Counted from the stretch's first letter, positions 1 to 9,484 are shown. The stretch is DNA of 64,000 bases from Bradyrhizobium sp. BTAi1 (GCF_000015165.1 NC_009485.1:7955501-8019500), one strand, 5' to 3'. The notes: generated by a model not told the origin, from the sequence alone. Program-made: numbers and translations.

Positions 1-215
1 GCGATATTGGCGATGTTGTTGCCGAGCAGCAGCGCGCCGATCAGCCGCTCGCGCATGTCGAACAGGCTCGAGACCACGTCGGCGTCGCGATTGCCCTGTT
101 TCGACAGCCGCAGCATCGAGGCGCGGGAGGCGCCGGTCAGGGCGGTCTCGCTCAGCGCGAAAAAGGCGGAGGCGCCGAGACAGACGAGAACGATGGTGAG
201 TGTGATCCAGTCCAT
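1..215 (-). CDS. CNNM/HlyC-CorC family membrane protein, N-terminal part only
   Basis: The gene runs off the left edge, so only the first 71 residues are visible. The peptide starts MDWITLTIVLVCLG and continues into SETALTGASRASMLRLSKQG and LLLGNNIAN. These are the first membrane helix and the SETAL/LLxGNN motifs of the DUF21 (CNNM) domain. Family members continue with CBS and CorC_HlyC domains and are linked to Mg/Co ion handling; the old hemolysin name is historical. The ATG at 215 is preceded by GAGG about 13 bases upstream. It lies downstream of aroB on the same strand with a 75-base gap, so co-transcription is possible. The family call is firm; the ion transported cannot be read here. 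Confidence 0.82.
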   Translation of the reverse strand, partial: MDWITLTIVLVCLGASAFFALSETALTGASRASMLRLSKQGNRDADVVSSLFDMRERLIGALLLGNNIANI

Positions 216-290
216 GACGCCGATGTCACCCTCGATGAAAGCTGCCGATGATGCGCCGCCACTGCTCAACGCGGCGTAAAGCGCACAAGA

Positions 291-1439
291 TCAGCCGCGA
301 CGGTGCAATTTGGCCTGCAGGAAGTCGCGGACGCGCGCCGGATCGACGTCCTTGGCAATGACCGCGCGGCCGATCGCCTCCATCAGGATGAAGGTGAGCT
401 TGCCGCGCTTGACCTTCTTGTCCTGCGCCATCAAGGCCAAAAGCCGGTCGGCGTCGCCGATCCCCTCCTGGGCGAAGCCGGCGATATCCTGCAAATGGGT
501 CGGCAGGCCGACCGCGGCAAGGTGACGCTCGATCCGCGTGACATCGTCCGGCGGCAGCATGCCGAGCTCGGCCGAGAACTGCGCCGCCAGCACCATGCCG
601 ACCGCGACGCCCTCGCCATGGAACAAGCGATCGGAGAAGCCGGTGATCGCCTCCAGGGCATGACCGAAAGTATGGCCGAGATTGAGCAGCGCGCGGTCGC
701 CGGTCTCGCGCTCGTCGCGGGCGACGATCGCCGCCTTGGCGCGACAAGAGGTGGCGACGGCATGTTCGCGTGCCGCACCGCCCGTGACGATGTCAGCGTG
801 GTTGGCCTCCAGCCAGGTGAAGAAGCCGGCGTCGCCGAGCAGGCCGTATTTGGCGACCTCGGCATAGCCGGCGCGGAACTGGCGCGGCGACAGCGTGTCG
901 AGCACGGCGGTGTCGGCGATCACCAGCACCGGCTGGTGGAAGGCGCCGAGCAGGTTCTTGCCCTGCGGCGAGTTGATGCCGGTCTTGCCGCCGACCGAGG
1001 AATCGACCTGTGCCAGCAGCGAGGTCGGCACCTGCACGAAGTTGACGCCGCGGCGCAGGATGGCCGCCGCGAAGCCGGCGAGATCGCCGACCACGCCGCC
1101 GCCGAGCGCGATGACGAGATCGTTGCGCTCGATCTTCGCTGCGATCAGCGCCTCGCTGACCTTTTCCAGGCCGGCATAGGTCTTGGAGCCCTCGCCCTCC
1201 TCGACGACGATGGTCGAAGACGGAATGCCCGCCTCCGCCAGGATCGCCTCGGTCGGCTTCAGCCAGTGTGCGGCCACGGTCCGATCGGTGACGATCGCTG
1301 TCCGCACGCCCGGACGCAGCGCCGCGATGCGCTGACCGAGCGAGGCCAGCACGCCGCGGCCGATGACGATGTCATAGGCACGCTCACCCAGCGCGACGTC
1401 GACGATGATCGGATCGAAAGTCTTCAGGGGGGCAGTCAT
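291..1439 (-). CDS. aroB: 3-dehydroquinate synthase
   Basis: This 382-residue protein catalyses the second step of the shikimate pathway, DAHP to 3-dehydroquinate, in the cytoplasm with NAD and Zn. Visible motifs are the NAD-binding GGGVVGDLAGF (about 113-123), VDSSVGGKTGIN (145-156) and NLGHTFGHALE (253-263). Glu194, His256 and His274 are placed as the metal ligands. Length is usual for the family. The ATG at 1439 gives the family N-terminus (MTAPLKTFDPIIVDV); the frame is open further upstream but that part overlaps aroK. The ATG overlaps the aroK stop as ATGA, which points to translational coupling. Confidence 0.96.
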   Translation of the reverse strand: MTAPLKTFDPIIVDVALGERAYDIVIGRGVLASLGQRIAALRPGVRTAIVTDRTVAAHWLKPTEAILAEAGIPSSTIVVEEGEGSKTYAGLEKVSEALIAAKIERNDLVIALGGGVVGDLAGFAAAILRRGVNFVQVPTSLLAQVDSSVGGKTGINSPQGKNLLGAFHQPVLVIADTAVLDTLSPRQFRAGYAEVAKYGLLGDAGFFTWLEANHADIVTGGAAREHAVATSCRAKAAIVARDERETGDRALLNLGHTFGHALEAITGFSDRLFHGEGVAVGMVLAAQFSAELGMLPPDDVTRIERHLAAVGLPTHLQDIAGFAQEGIGDADRLLALMAQDKKVKRGKLTFILMEAIGRAVIAKDVDPARVRDFLQAKLHRRG

Positions 1440-2149
1440 CGGAGCGCGCTCATCGCCTGCATGGAATCGGTCTGCATGGAATCCGCCTGAACCGGATCCG
1501 CCTGGACGGGATCGGTCTGGCCCGGATCGGATTGCGGCGTGGCAGGCTGGACCTCGGCCTCCGGCGCGGGCAACAGCAACGCCTGCAGCGCTTCGATGCA
1601 ATCCTCGACCACACGGTCGTGCGGCACGTCGCGCGAGCAGATCGTGAGGTCGGCGAGCTGGTAGACCGGCTCGCGTTCGCTCAAGAGCCGCGCGACCGTG
1701 CCTTCAGGATCGGCGGTCTGCAGCAGCGGCCGATCGGCCCGCCGGCGAACCCGGCGCATGATCACGTCGGCATCGGCCTTCAGCCAGATCGAGACCGCCT
1801 TCTCGTGGATGCGGCGGCGCGTCTCCTCGCGCATGAAGGCCCCGCCGCCGGTCGCCAGCACCGCCGGACCATTCTCCAGCAGGCGGGCGATCACGCGGGC
1901 CTCGCCATTCCGGAAATAGTCCTCGCCGCGGGATTCGAAGATCTCCGGGATTGTCATGTCGGCCGCCGTCTCGATCTCGGTATCCGCATCGACGAAGGGC
2001 AACCGCAGCCGCGCCGCGAGCCGCCGGCCAACCGTGGACTTGCCGACGCCCATCATGCCGACCAGCACGATCAGCCGCTTGCCGAGAGCCGCGGTAATCG
2101 CGGCCTCCGGAGCGGCTGGGTTGGGTGCGGATTGCGTCGGTTCGATCAT
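1436..2149 (-). CDS. aroK: Shikimate kinase with a repeated C-terminal tail
   Basis: Shikimate kinase phosphorylates shikimate at O3 using ATP. The Walker A loop GMMGVGKST is at about residues 31-39, the DADTEIE shikimate-binding aspartates near 54-60, and GGGAF at 101-105. The chosen start (ATG 2149, MIEPTQSAPN) gives 237 residues; the frame stays open upstream, but that part is a repeat element and not conserved protein. The kinase fold ends near LLLPAPEAE. A tail of five-residue repeats follows (DPGQT, DPVQA, DPVQA, DSMQT, DSMQA), encoded by 15-base direct repeats. The stop overlaps the aroB start by four bases. The family is certain; the tail has no known role. Confidence 0.95.
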   Translation of the reverse strand: MIEPTQSAPNPAAPEAAITAALGKRLIVLVGMMGVGKSTVGRRLAARLRLPFVDADTEIETAADMTIPEIFESRGEDYFRNGEARVIARLLENGPAVLATGGGAFMREETRRRIHEKAVSIWLKADADVIMRRVRRRADRPLLQTADPEGTVARLLSEREPVYQLADLTICSRDVPHDRVVEDCIEALQALLLPAPEAEVQPATPQSDPGQTDPVQADPVQADSMQTDSMQAMSALR

Positions 2150-2218
2150 CACTAGGCTTCTAGCCCAGCCCTTGCTGCTTTCAAAGGCATCCTGTTCCAG
2201 CCCGTGCAGCCGGAGGCC

Positions 2219-2402
2219 CACGTCCCGGACGTCGTTTCCCGGACGTCGTTCCGGGGCGCGCGAAGCGCGAGGCCGGAACCCATACCCACAGAATGCAGCG
2301 TGAGACAGGCTGGTCGTTGGCATCTCGCGCACGACATCGTCCTGTGGTTGTGGATTCCGGGCTCGCCGCGCTGCGCGCGCCGCCCCGGAATGACCGAGCA
2401 AG
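2219..2402. repeat. Dispersed palindromic intergenic repeat
   Basis: The stretch between aroK and the next gene contains two inverted, related arms: TTCCGGGGCGCGCGAAGCGC near 2249 and its approximate complement ending in CGCCCCGGAATGA near 2393. The middle carries CCCATACCCACAGAATG and ATCGTCCTGTGG. The composition and arms are those of the short palindromic repeats scattered between genes in Bradyrhizobium-type genomes. There is no coding signal beyond accidental open frames. With it, the 338 bases from 2150 to 2487 are accounted for. Confidence 0.6.
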
Positions 2403-2487
2403 GGGGGACAGCGGGCGGCCGGACTTGCCAGCCGGGTGCGAACATGTTGGATGAAACAGTCCCTCTTTGGTGGCCCGCGCGACGCCG

Positions 2488-2634
2488 ATGCCCAGCCTGT
2501 TCCGCTTCCTGACCGTGATCGCCGTGATCGTCGGCGTGGTCTATGGCGCGATCTATGCGCTTGCCAATTTCGTCACCCCGAAGCCGCGCGAGATGACGGT
2601 GACGATCCCCCCGGACAAGTTCCAGAAGAAATGA
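2488..2634 (+). CDS. 48-residue single-pass membrane peptide
   Basis: A small frame encodes MPSLFRFLTVIAVIVGVVYG, then a short hydrophobic stretch ending near residue 30 and a polar tail TPKPREMTVTIPPDKFQKK. It has one confident membrane helix (about 6-29) and a basic C-terminus. No catalytic motif is visible. I believe a peptide of this kind sits just before xerD in related genomes, which supports it being real, but I cannot check that here. An in-frame GTG at 2470 would add six residues. The Shine-Dalgarno signal is weak. Function unknown. Confidence 0.6.
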   Translation: MPSLFRFLTVIAVIVGVVYGAIYALANFVTPKPREMTVTIPPDKFQKK

Positions 2635-2805
2635 TCCGGATGGCTGCGGCGGACCGAAAAGCCACAGGGCATTGATTAAGATTTTTACGATTGTCTGAGG
2701 TGGCCCGGCGCCGTGATATCGGCCAGATTTGAGGCCACCGCTTGACGTGCCGGCGCGAACTCCTGGTCCTGATTCGATCGCCTCCGACGCAGCGGATTTC
2801 ACGAC

Positions 2806-3762
<957 letters not shown>

Positions 3763-3980
3763 CCCGCCCCACACAATCCCGAAACCAAATCCTTGGGCGC
3801 GGCGCGCGGCCCGCTTGACTTCGCGCCCGTCTGCCCCGAAAGAGCGCCATCCTGCCCGTGATCCTGGCATGAGGCCTGGCCGCGGCGCACCGATCGCACC
3901 CTAAGCTCCTGAGGACATTGATCTTCAGGTCCGAAGGCCGAACCGATTTCGTTTCCCAGCGCTCTTCCTTCAGCTCCTCC

Positions 3981-4943
3981 ATGCCGGATCCCATGCGCAG
4001 CTACCTCGATTTCGAAAAGCCCGTTGCCGAGCTCGATTCCAAGGTCGATGAACTCCGGGCGATGGCCGCCGCCGGCACCGATATCGGCGAGGAGGTCAGC
4101 CGGATCGAGGAGAAGGCCGGCCAGGCGCTGGCCGACCTCTATGCCAATCTGACGCCATGGCAGAAGACCATGGTCGCGCGCCACCCGCAGCGGCCGCACT
4201 TCACCGACTTCGTCAACGGCCTGATCACCGAGTTCACGCCGCTGGCGGGCGACCGCAAATTCGGCGAGGACGCCGCTTTGCTGGGTGGCTTCGGCCGTTT
4301 CCGCGGCGAGCCGATCTGCGTGATGGGCCAGGAAAAGGGCGCCACCACCGAATCCCGCCTCAAGCACAATTTCGGCATGGCCCGCCCGGAGGGCTACCGC
4401 AAGGCCGTCCGGCTGATGGAGATGGCCGAGCGTTTCGGCATCCCCGTGCTGTCGCTGGTCGATTCCGCCGGCGCCTATCCGGGCATCGGCGCCGAGGAGC
4501 GCGGCCAGGCCGAGGCCATCGCCCGCTCCACCGATGCCTGCCTGTCGCTTGGCGTCCCCAATGTGGCGATCATCACCGGCGAGGGCATGTCGGGCGGCGC
4601 CATCGCGCTGACCACCGCCAACCGGGTGCTGATGCTGGAGCACGCGATCTACAGCGTGATCTCGCCGGAAGCCGCCTCCTCGATCCTGTGGCGCGACGGC
4701 ACCAAGGCCCAGGAAGCGGCCAACAGCATGAAGATCACCGCCCAGGACATGCTGCGCTTCGGCGTGGTCGACACCATCCTGAAGGAGCCGGTCGGCGGTG
4801 CGCATCGCGACCCCGCCGCGATGATCGCGGCGACCGGCGAGGCGATCGCCCAGGCCTTCGACGAGCTGAAGGGCCTCGACGCCGATGCCATCCGCAAGCA
4901 GCGCCGGCAGAAGTTCATCGACATCGGACGCAAGCTGAGCTGA
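3981..4943 (+). CDS. accA: Acetyl-CoA carboxylase carboxyltransferase subunit alpha
   Basis: AccA pairs with AccD to transfer the carboxyl group from biotin carrier protein to acetyl-CoA, the first committed step of fatty acid synthesis. The 320 residues start MPDPMRSYLDFEKPVAEL, the form expected for this group. The carboxyltransferase signature follows: QEKGATTESRLKHNFGMARP, VDSAGAYPGIGAEERGQAEA and EGMSGGAIAL. The frame is open back to 3918, but those residues do not look like AccA. No strong Shine-Dalgarno precedes 3981. A GC-rich hairpin follows the stop. Confidence 0.96.
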   Translation: MPDPMRSYLDFEKPVAELDSKVDELRAMAAAGTDIGEEVSRIEEKAGQALADLYANLTPWQKTMVARHPQRPHFTDFVNGLITEFTPLAGDRKFGEDAALLGGFGRFRGEPICVMGQEKGATTESRLKHNFGMARPEGYRKAVRLMEMAERFGIPVLSLVDSAGAYPGIGAEERGQAEAIARSTDACLSLGVPNVAIITGEGMSGGAIALTTANRVLMLEHAIYSVISPEAASSILWRDGTKAQEAANSMKITAQDMLRFGVVDTILKEPVGGAHRDPAAMIAATGEAIAQAFDELKGLDADAIRKQRRQKFIDIGRKLS

Positions 4944-4952
4944 GCCCGGAGC

Positions 4953-4979
4953 GGCCCTGCCGAAGGCCCCTTCAGGGCC
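4953..4979 (+). terminator. Hairpin after accA (weak terminator candidate)
   Basis: GGCCCTG (4953-4959) pairs with CAGGGCC (4973-4979) around a 13-base loop, nine bases after the accA stop. There is no clear T run directly after it, so termination is uncertain. The rest of the 315-base gap to the next gene (to 5258) holds no gene I can support; its AT-rich part near 5130-5150 probably contains the next promoter. Confidence 0.35.
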
Positions 4980-5258
4980 GATCTCGCTCGCGGTTTTGTG
5001 AGTCTTTCCAGCCGTTTGGCCGTATTTCGGCCCCGCCGTCGGCGTCTGATGTTTAGAACTTGTTGACCACAAGGGTCAGGGCGCGCCGGCACCGCTGCAC
5101 CGCGGGTTGCAGCGCTTCGGACCAACGGATACAATTTTAATCATTGGTTTGACGGTGGCATGACGCATGGTCGATCCGGGATCCATCCAGCTTCCCGGCC
5201 GATCGATCGAGACGAGACTGGGGTATTGCGGCATGCTGGGTTTGCGGGGAGCTTCGCT

Positions 5259-6743
5259 TTGATCAACCGCGCTTTCGTCCGGGTTCTGATGACCTCGGCG
5301 GCGTTGGCCGCCGGTGCGCTGCTGACCGGTTGCAACAGCGATCAGGTCGCGCTCGCCACCAGTGCCAAGGCCAATCAGCCGGTGCCGCCCAAGCTCGTGG
5401 CGACCATCGCCGAGAAGGATATGGATACGCAGTCGCCGATCCTGGTGCGCGTGTTCAAGCAGGAGGCCGAGCTCGAGGTCTGGAAGCAGGACCGCTCTGG
5501 CAAGTTCGCGCTGCTTAAGACCTATCCGATCTGCCGCTGGTCGGGCGATCTCGGGCCGAAAGTGCGCGAGGGTGACCGCCAGGCGCCGGAGGGCTTCTAC
5601 TCGATCAATCCGAGCCAGATGAACCCGCAATCGGCCTACTATCTCTCGTTCAACACCGGCTATCCGAACGCCTTCGACAAGGCGCTGGGCCGCACCGGCT
5701 CGCAGCTGATGGTGCATGGCGACTGCTCCTCGCGCGGCTGCTTCGCGATGACCGACGAGCAGATCGCCGAGATCTATGCGCTCGGACGCGAATCCTTCTT
5801 CGGCGGACAGCGCGCTTTCCAGTTCCAGGCCTATCCGTTCCGGATGACGCCCATGAACATGGCGCGGCATCGCAACAATCCGAACATGCCGTTCTGGCGC
5901 ATGATCAAGGAAGGCTACGACCATTTCGAGGTGACCCGCCAGGAACCGAAGGTCGACTTCTGCGAGAAGAAATACGTCTTCAATGCCCAGAAGCCGCCGG
6001 GCGCCACGCATGATCCGGTGTTCGACGCCGCCGCGAAGTGCCCGGCCTATGTCGTGCCCGATGAGATCACGACCGCTGTGCGCGAGAAGCAGCAGGCCGA
6101 CGAAGCCGAGTATGCCAAGCTCGTCGCGAAGGGCACGCCGGTCGCCAAGCTCAACACCGGCATCGACGGCGGCATGAATCCGATCTTCGCCGCCCGCGTG
6201 CCGGGCGCATCGACGGGCCTGTCGGTCCCCGGCGAGGCACCGGGGCTGTCGCTCGCGAACTTCACGCCGGCGCCCGGCACCATCCCGGGTCATGTCAATC
6301 CGCCGCGTGCGCCCACCGAGGACGAGGTCGCCGCTGCTCCGGCCGACTCCGCGCCGCCTCCGACGACGGCCCCCTCGGCCCGGGTGGCCGCCGTCAGCGC
6401 GCCCGACAAGCCGAGCTTCATGTCGAACCTCGCCCGCAAGGTCGGCATTGGCGGCAATGCGTCGGCCGAGACGACCGCGACAGCGAAACCGGCCGAGAGG
6501 ACCGCTGACAGCAAGACCGCCGAGGCCAAGCCCACCGAGGGCAAGCCGGCGCCGAAGCCGGTCGCTGCCAAGCCGGCTGAGACCAAGCAGGCCGCTGCGC
6601 GGCCCCCGTACAAGCCCGCCGCAAATGAGACGCCGACGACGACCGGCTCGGCGTCCGCCCAGACCCAGACCGCGCTGGTGTCCGGCGCCGCTCCGGTGCT
6701 GCAGTCGAACTCGTTCGACAGCCGCTTCGCCGGGTTCAAGTAG
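5259..6743 (+). CDS. YafK-like L,D-transpeptidase lipoprotein
   Basis: Predicted murein L,D-transpeptidase of the YkuD/YafK type, acting on peptidoglycan in the periplasm. A TTG at 5259 has GGGGAG seven bases upstream and gives a proper lipoprotein signal with two arginines, a hydrophobic core and the lipobox LLTGC (Cys25). Longer frames from 5160 lack a signal peptide at their N-terminus. The catalytic motif is MVHGDCSSRGCFAMT, with His153 and Cys161; the spacing and the SRGC form fit YafK. The last 170 or so residues are a low-complexity Ala/Pro/Lys/Thr tail, perhaps a wall-spanning linker. Total length 494, long for the family because of the tail. Confidence 0.88.
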   Translation: MINRAFVRVLMTSAALAAGALLTGCNSDQVALATSAKANQPVPPKLVATIAEKDMDTQSPILVRVFKQEAELEVWKQDRSGKFALLKTYPICRWSGDLGPKVREGDRQAPEGFYSINPSQMNPQSAYYLSFNTGYPNAFDKALGRTGSQLMVHGDCSSRGCFAMTDEQIAEIYALGRESFFGGQRAFQFQAYPFRMTPMNMARHRNNPNMPFWRMIKEGYDHFEVTRQEPKVDFCEKKYVFNAQKPPGATHDPVFDAAAKCPAYVVPDEITTAVREKQQADEAEYAKLVAKGTPVAKLNTGIDGGMNPIFAARVPGASTGLSVPGEAPGLSLANFTPAPGTIPGHVNPPRAPTEDEVAAAPADSAPPPTTAPSARVAAVSAPDKPSFMSNLARKVGIGGNASAETTATAKPAERTADSKTAEAKPTEGKPAPKPVAAKPAETKQAAARPPYKPAANETPTTTGSASAQTQTALVSGAAPVLQSNSFDSRFAGFK

Positions 6744-6825
6744 GCCCAATCATCGGCGCCCTTGCTCCGTCGCTGCCCGGCTTCACGAGAATCGGCTTCA
6801 CAACAGCTAAACTCCACACGCGTTG

Positions 6826-6955
6826 CCACTCTCCCCTGAAGGGGGAGGGTCGATCGCACGCGAAGCGGGCGAGCGGGGTGGGGTGATCTCTCCACACGCC
6901 CCGGTGCCAGAGGAAAGATCACCCCACCCCGCCTCGCCCTCTAGGGGAGGGTGAG
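6826..6955. repeat. Palindromic repeat family A, copy 1
   Basis: Arms CTCCCCTGAAGGGGGAGGGT at the left and CCCTCTAGGGGAGGGT at the right enclose a shared centre, GCGGGGTGGGGTGATCTCTC, facing its complement GATCACCCCACCCCG. The same layout recurs at 15541-15700 and 26952-27112. It fills much of the 497-base gap between the transpeptidase and 7241; the remainder (about 6960-7240) is AT-richer near 7090-7125 and probably holds a promoter. Confidence 0.85.
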
Positions 6956-7240
6956 CATCGCGCTCGCCGCAGCGCCGCGGTCAACAGGTTCTGCGGCAGT
7001 TTTGGACATGCGCCTTTGTCCTCGCGGTTCCACGCTTCGTGACGACCGCGCAGCGCCCCTCGTCGATGAGGCGGGACGACCGGATAAGATCATAAAATTC
7101 TGAAAAATCGAATTTAACAATCTTTGCTGGCGGGACTGGACAGGGCAAATCAGCTTGAACGCGCAAGTATAATCGGTTTACTCGCGCCGGCCGCGCCGAG
7201 GCCGAGCGAAACGCTTTCGGCCCGTCGAACTCCAGCAGCA

Positions 7241-7822
7241 ATGACCGAGTCGCCCGACGCGCGGCCGCTTGATGACAAGCCTCGTCAGCGAGACGATATC
7301 GGCATGACATCCTCATGCGAGACATCGCGCCAGTGCGGCGACTGCACGCTCTGCTGCAAGATCATGGAAATCGAGCAGCTCGATAAGCCGGCGCAGACAT
7401 GGTGCCGGCATTGCCGGCCCCGGCACGGCTGCGCCATCTATCAGACCCGTCCAATCGAATGCGTGGACTTCCGCTGCCTGTGGCTCTCCAACGTCCAGCT
7501 CGACGACAGCTGGAAACCGAGCCGGGCGAAGCTCGTGCTGACGATGTCGGCGGATGGCGTCGAGGTTCGCTGCGACCCTGGCTTTCCCGAGGCGTGGCGG
7601 CGTCCGCCTTATGAGGCGCAGATCCGTGAATGGGCGCGTCGCGGGGAAGACAATGACGTCACGGTTCTCGTCATCATTGGCCGTCGCATGATCCTGATCA
7701 CGCCGGGGCAGGATTTCGATCTCGGCGAAGTCGGTCGGGACGAGCGCATCGTGCGCGAGTTCGAGGGCACGCATGTGGTGGGGGTCCGGGTGGTGAAGGC
7801 GGACCCGGCCCGCGACGCCTGA
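7241..7822 (+). CDS. YkgJ-type cysteine-cluster protein
   Basis: A 193-residue soluble protein with a dense cysteine pattern: QCGDCTLCCKIME at about 31-43, WCRHCRPRHGCAIY at 54-67 and RPIECVDFRCLW at 70-81. This matches the CxxCxxCC plus downstream Cys layout of the YkgJ (UPF0153) family, thought to bind zinc or an iron-sulfur cluster. The C-terminal half has no known motif (VLVIIGRRMILITPGQDFDL). The start is uncertain: ATG 7241 (MTESPDARPL) or ATG 7304 (MTSSCETSRQ), both with weak ribosome-binding sites. The next gene is 126 bases downstream on the same strand. Substrate unknown. Confidence 0.75.
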   Translation: MTESPDARPLDDKPRQRDDIGMTSSCETSRQCGDCTLCCKIMEIEQLDKPAQTWCRHCRPRHGCAIYQTRPIECVDFRCLWLSNVQLDDSWKPSRAKLVLTMSADGVEVRCDPGFPEAWRRPPYEAQIREWARRGEDNDVTVLVIIGRRMILITPGQDFDLGEVGRDERIVREFEGTHVVGVRVVKADPARDA

Positions 7823-7948
7823 CGCGTCCCGCAGCCCTCCGCCAGCTCACATCGCTGCGTGACGTCCCTCACGGAGCGCAAGCGCAAGCTCTGCGACAAC
7901 TCGGCCGTCACCCGCGGTGAGGTGACGTCAAACCGAGGGAGAACAACA

Positions 7949-9412
7949 ATGAGCTTATTCGGCGATATCGGACACGCTCTGGGGTCGGCTGTGAAGGGTG
8001 TGGCGCATGTGGCGTCGGACGTCGGTCATGCGGTCGGTCACGCCGCCTCCGGGGTGGTGCATACCGTGGAGCATGCGGCGAGCGGCGTCGCGCATGAGGT
8101 CGGCCATCTCGGCGGGTCGCTGATCCATACCATCGGCAAGGTCACCCATGCGGTGGGCGACGCGGCGTCGAGCGCGGTCCATACCGTCGGGCATGTCGCC
8201 GGCGACGTCGGGCATGCCGTGAGCGATGTGGCGCACGGCATCGGCCATCTCGGCAGCGAAGCCATCCATACCGTCGGCGGCGTGGTCCACGCGGTCGAGC
8301 ATGCCGGCGCCGCGGTCGGCGGCAGCCTCATTCACACGGTTCAGGACGTCGTCTCGACCGCCGGGCATGTGGCCGGCGATATCGTCAACACTGGCGCCCA
8401 TGTGATCGGCGACGTCGGCTCCGGCCTCAACCATCTTGCTCATGGCGATATCGGCGGAGTTCTCCACGACGTCGCGCATATCGGCAGCGATATCGTCAAT
8501 GGCGGCGTGAAGGTCGGCGGCGATCTCGCGCATGGTGTGATCGCCACGGCGGGTGATGCCATCCACGGCGCCGTCGGTCTCGGACACGCCGGGCTCGAAG
8601 CGGCCGGCGCGATCGGTCACGGCGCGCTCGGCATGGCCGGCACGATCGTCGACACCGCGGGCCATGTCGGCGCCGACGCGCTGCATCTGGCCGGCGACGT
8701 GGTCAAGGGCGGCCTCGACGTCGGAACGTCGCTGGGTCACGGTGCGCTCGGCGCGGTCACCGACGCGGTCTCGAGCGCGGGTCACCTCGTCGGCGGACCG
8801 CTCGGTCACATCATCTCGGACGTCGCACACACCGCCGATACGCTCGGCTCAGGCCTGACGAGCGGCATCAGCCACGCGGTCGGCGCGGGCGTGTCGGGCG
8901 TGCTGAATGCCGCCGGTGACCTGTCGCAATCGATCGGACACCAGGCAGGCGCCATCAGCCACGATCTCGGCGCGCTGGCCAGCGACCTCAGCCACGGCAA
9001 CGCGCATGCGGCGCTCAATGACCTGTTCAAGCTCGCCGGTGACGTGCTCGGCAGCCATGATGGCGGCCACAGCGGCGGCCATGAGAGCGGTCATGGCGGA
9101 TTCTGGGACCAGATCGCGCAGGCGATCCACCATGCCGGCGACAACGCCCACGGCGGCAACGCGAATTCCGGCGTGTTCCACCTGCCGCTGCATGGCGACG
9201 GCTCGTCGCATCACCCGATCATCGCCGACGGCTTCGGCGACCATGGGATTGGCGATCACGGCCATGGCGATCATGGCCACGCGGGCAACACCGGCATCGT
9301 TCCGCCGCACTTCGACATCGGCCACGCCGGTGGCACGCACGACGCCCCGCACCACGATTTCAGCCACGTCGCTCACATGGACGACTCGCATCACTTCACG
9401 CTGCATGGCTGA
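7949..9412 (+). CDS. 11-residue-repeat His/Gly/Ala-rich protein of unknown function
   Basis: A 487-residue protein with no signal peptide. ATG 7949 has AGGGAG eight bases upstream. Residues about 13-350 follow an 11-residue period, clearest near the start: DVGHAVGHAAS, GVVHTVEHAAS, GVAHEVGHLGG, SLIHTIGKVTH. Hydrophobic residues and histidines recur at fixed positions, as in 11/3 amphipathic helices of LEA, synuclein, apolipoprotein or perilipin type. The last 110 residues differ: histidine- and glycine-rich (DHGIGDHGHGDHGHAGN), suggesting metal binding. The whole protein is poor in aromatic residues and I see no cysteine. A perfect palindromic terminator follows. I know no named family. Possible roles (membrane or granule coating, desiccation protection, metal storage) are inference. 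Confidence 0.85.
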   Translation: MSLFGDIGHALGSAVKGVAHVASDVGHAVGHAASGVVHTVEHAASGVAHEVGHLGGSLIHTIGKVTHAVGDAASSAVHTVGHVAGDVGHAVSDVAHGIGHLGSEAIHTVGGVVHAVEHAGAAVGGSLIHTVQDVVSTAGHVAGDIVNTGAHVIGDVGSGLNHLAHGDIGGVLHDVAHIGSDIVNGGVKVGGDLAHGVIATAGDAIHGAVGLGHAGLEAAGAIGHGALGMAGTIVDTAGHVGADALHLAGDVVKGGLDVGTSLGHGALGAVTDAVSSAGHLVGGPLGHIISDVAHTADTLGSGLTSGISHAVGAGVSGVLNAAGDLSQSIGHQAGAISHDLGALASDLSHGNAHAALNDLFKLAGDVLGSHDGGHSGGHESGHGGFWDQIAQAIHHAGDNAHGGNANSGVFHLPLHGDGSSHHPIIADGFGDHGIGDHGHGDHGHAGNTGIVPPHFDIGHAGGTHDAPHHDFSHVAHMDDSHHFTLHG

Positions 9413-9430
9413 GATGGGCGAGACACGCAA

Positions 9431-9457
9431 AACCCGCGGTGATCATCACCGCGGGTT
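9431..9457 (+). terminator. Perfect palindromic terminator after the repeat protein
   Basis: Thirteen bases AACCCGCGGTGAT pair exactly with ATCACCGCGGGTT around a single C, 18 bases after the stop at 9412. CTCTGTTGTCT follows. The hairpin can also serve the convergent gene ending at 9485. Confidence 0.8.
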
Positions 9458-9484
9458 CTCTGTTGTCTCAGGGATGCGTGATGC

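Noticed and set aside
2150..2401. N-terminal extension of shikimate kinase back to 2401
   Set aside because: The extra residues are translated palindromic repeat, and the family starts close to MIEPTQSAPN.
7860..7929. Two TGACGTC sites before the histidine repeat protein as paired operators
   Set aside because: TGACGTC is short and GC-compatible; two copies 63 bases apart are not convincing without conservation data.
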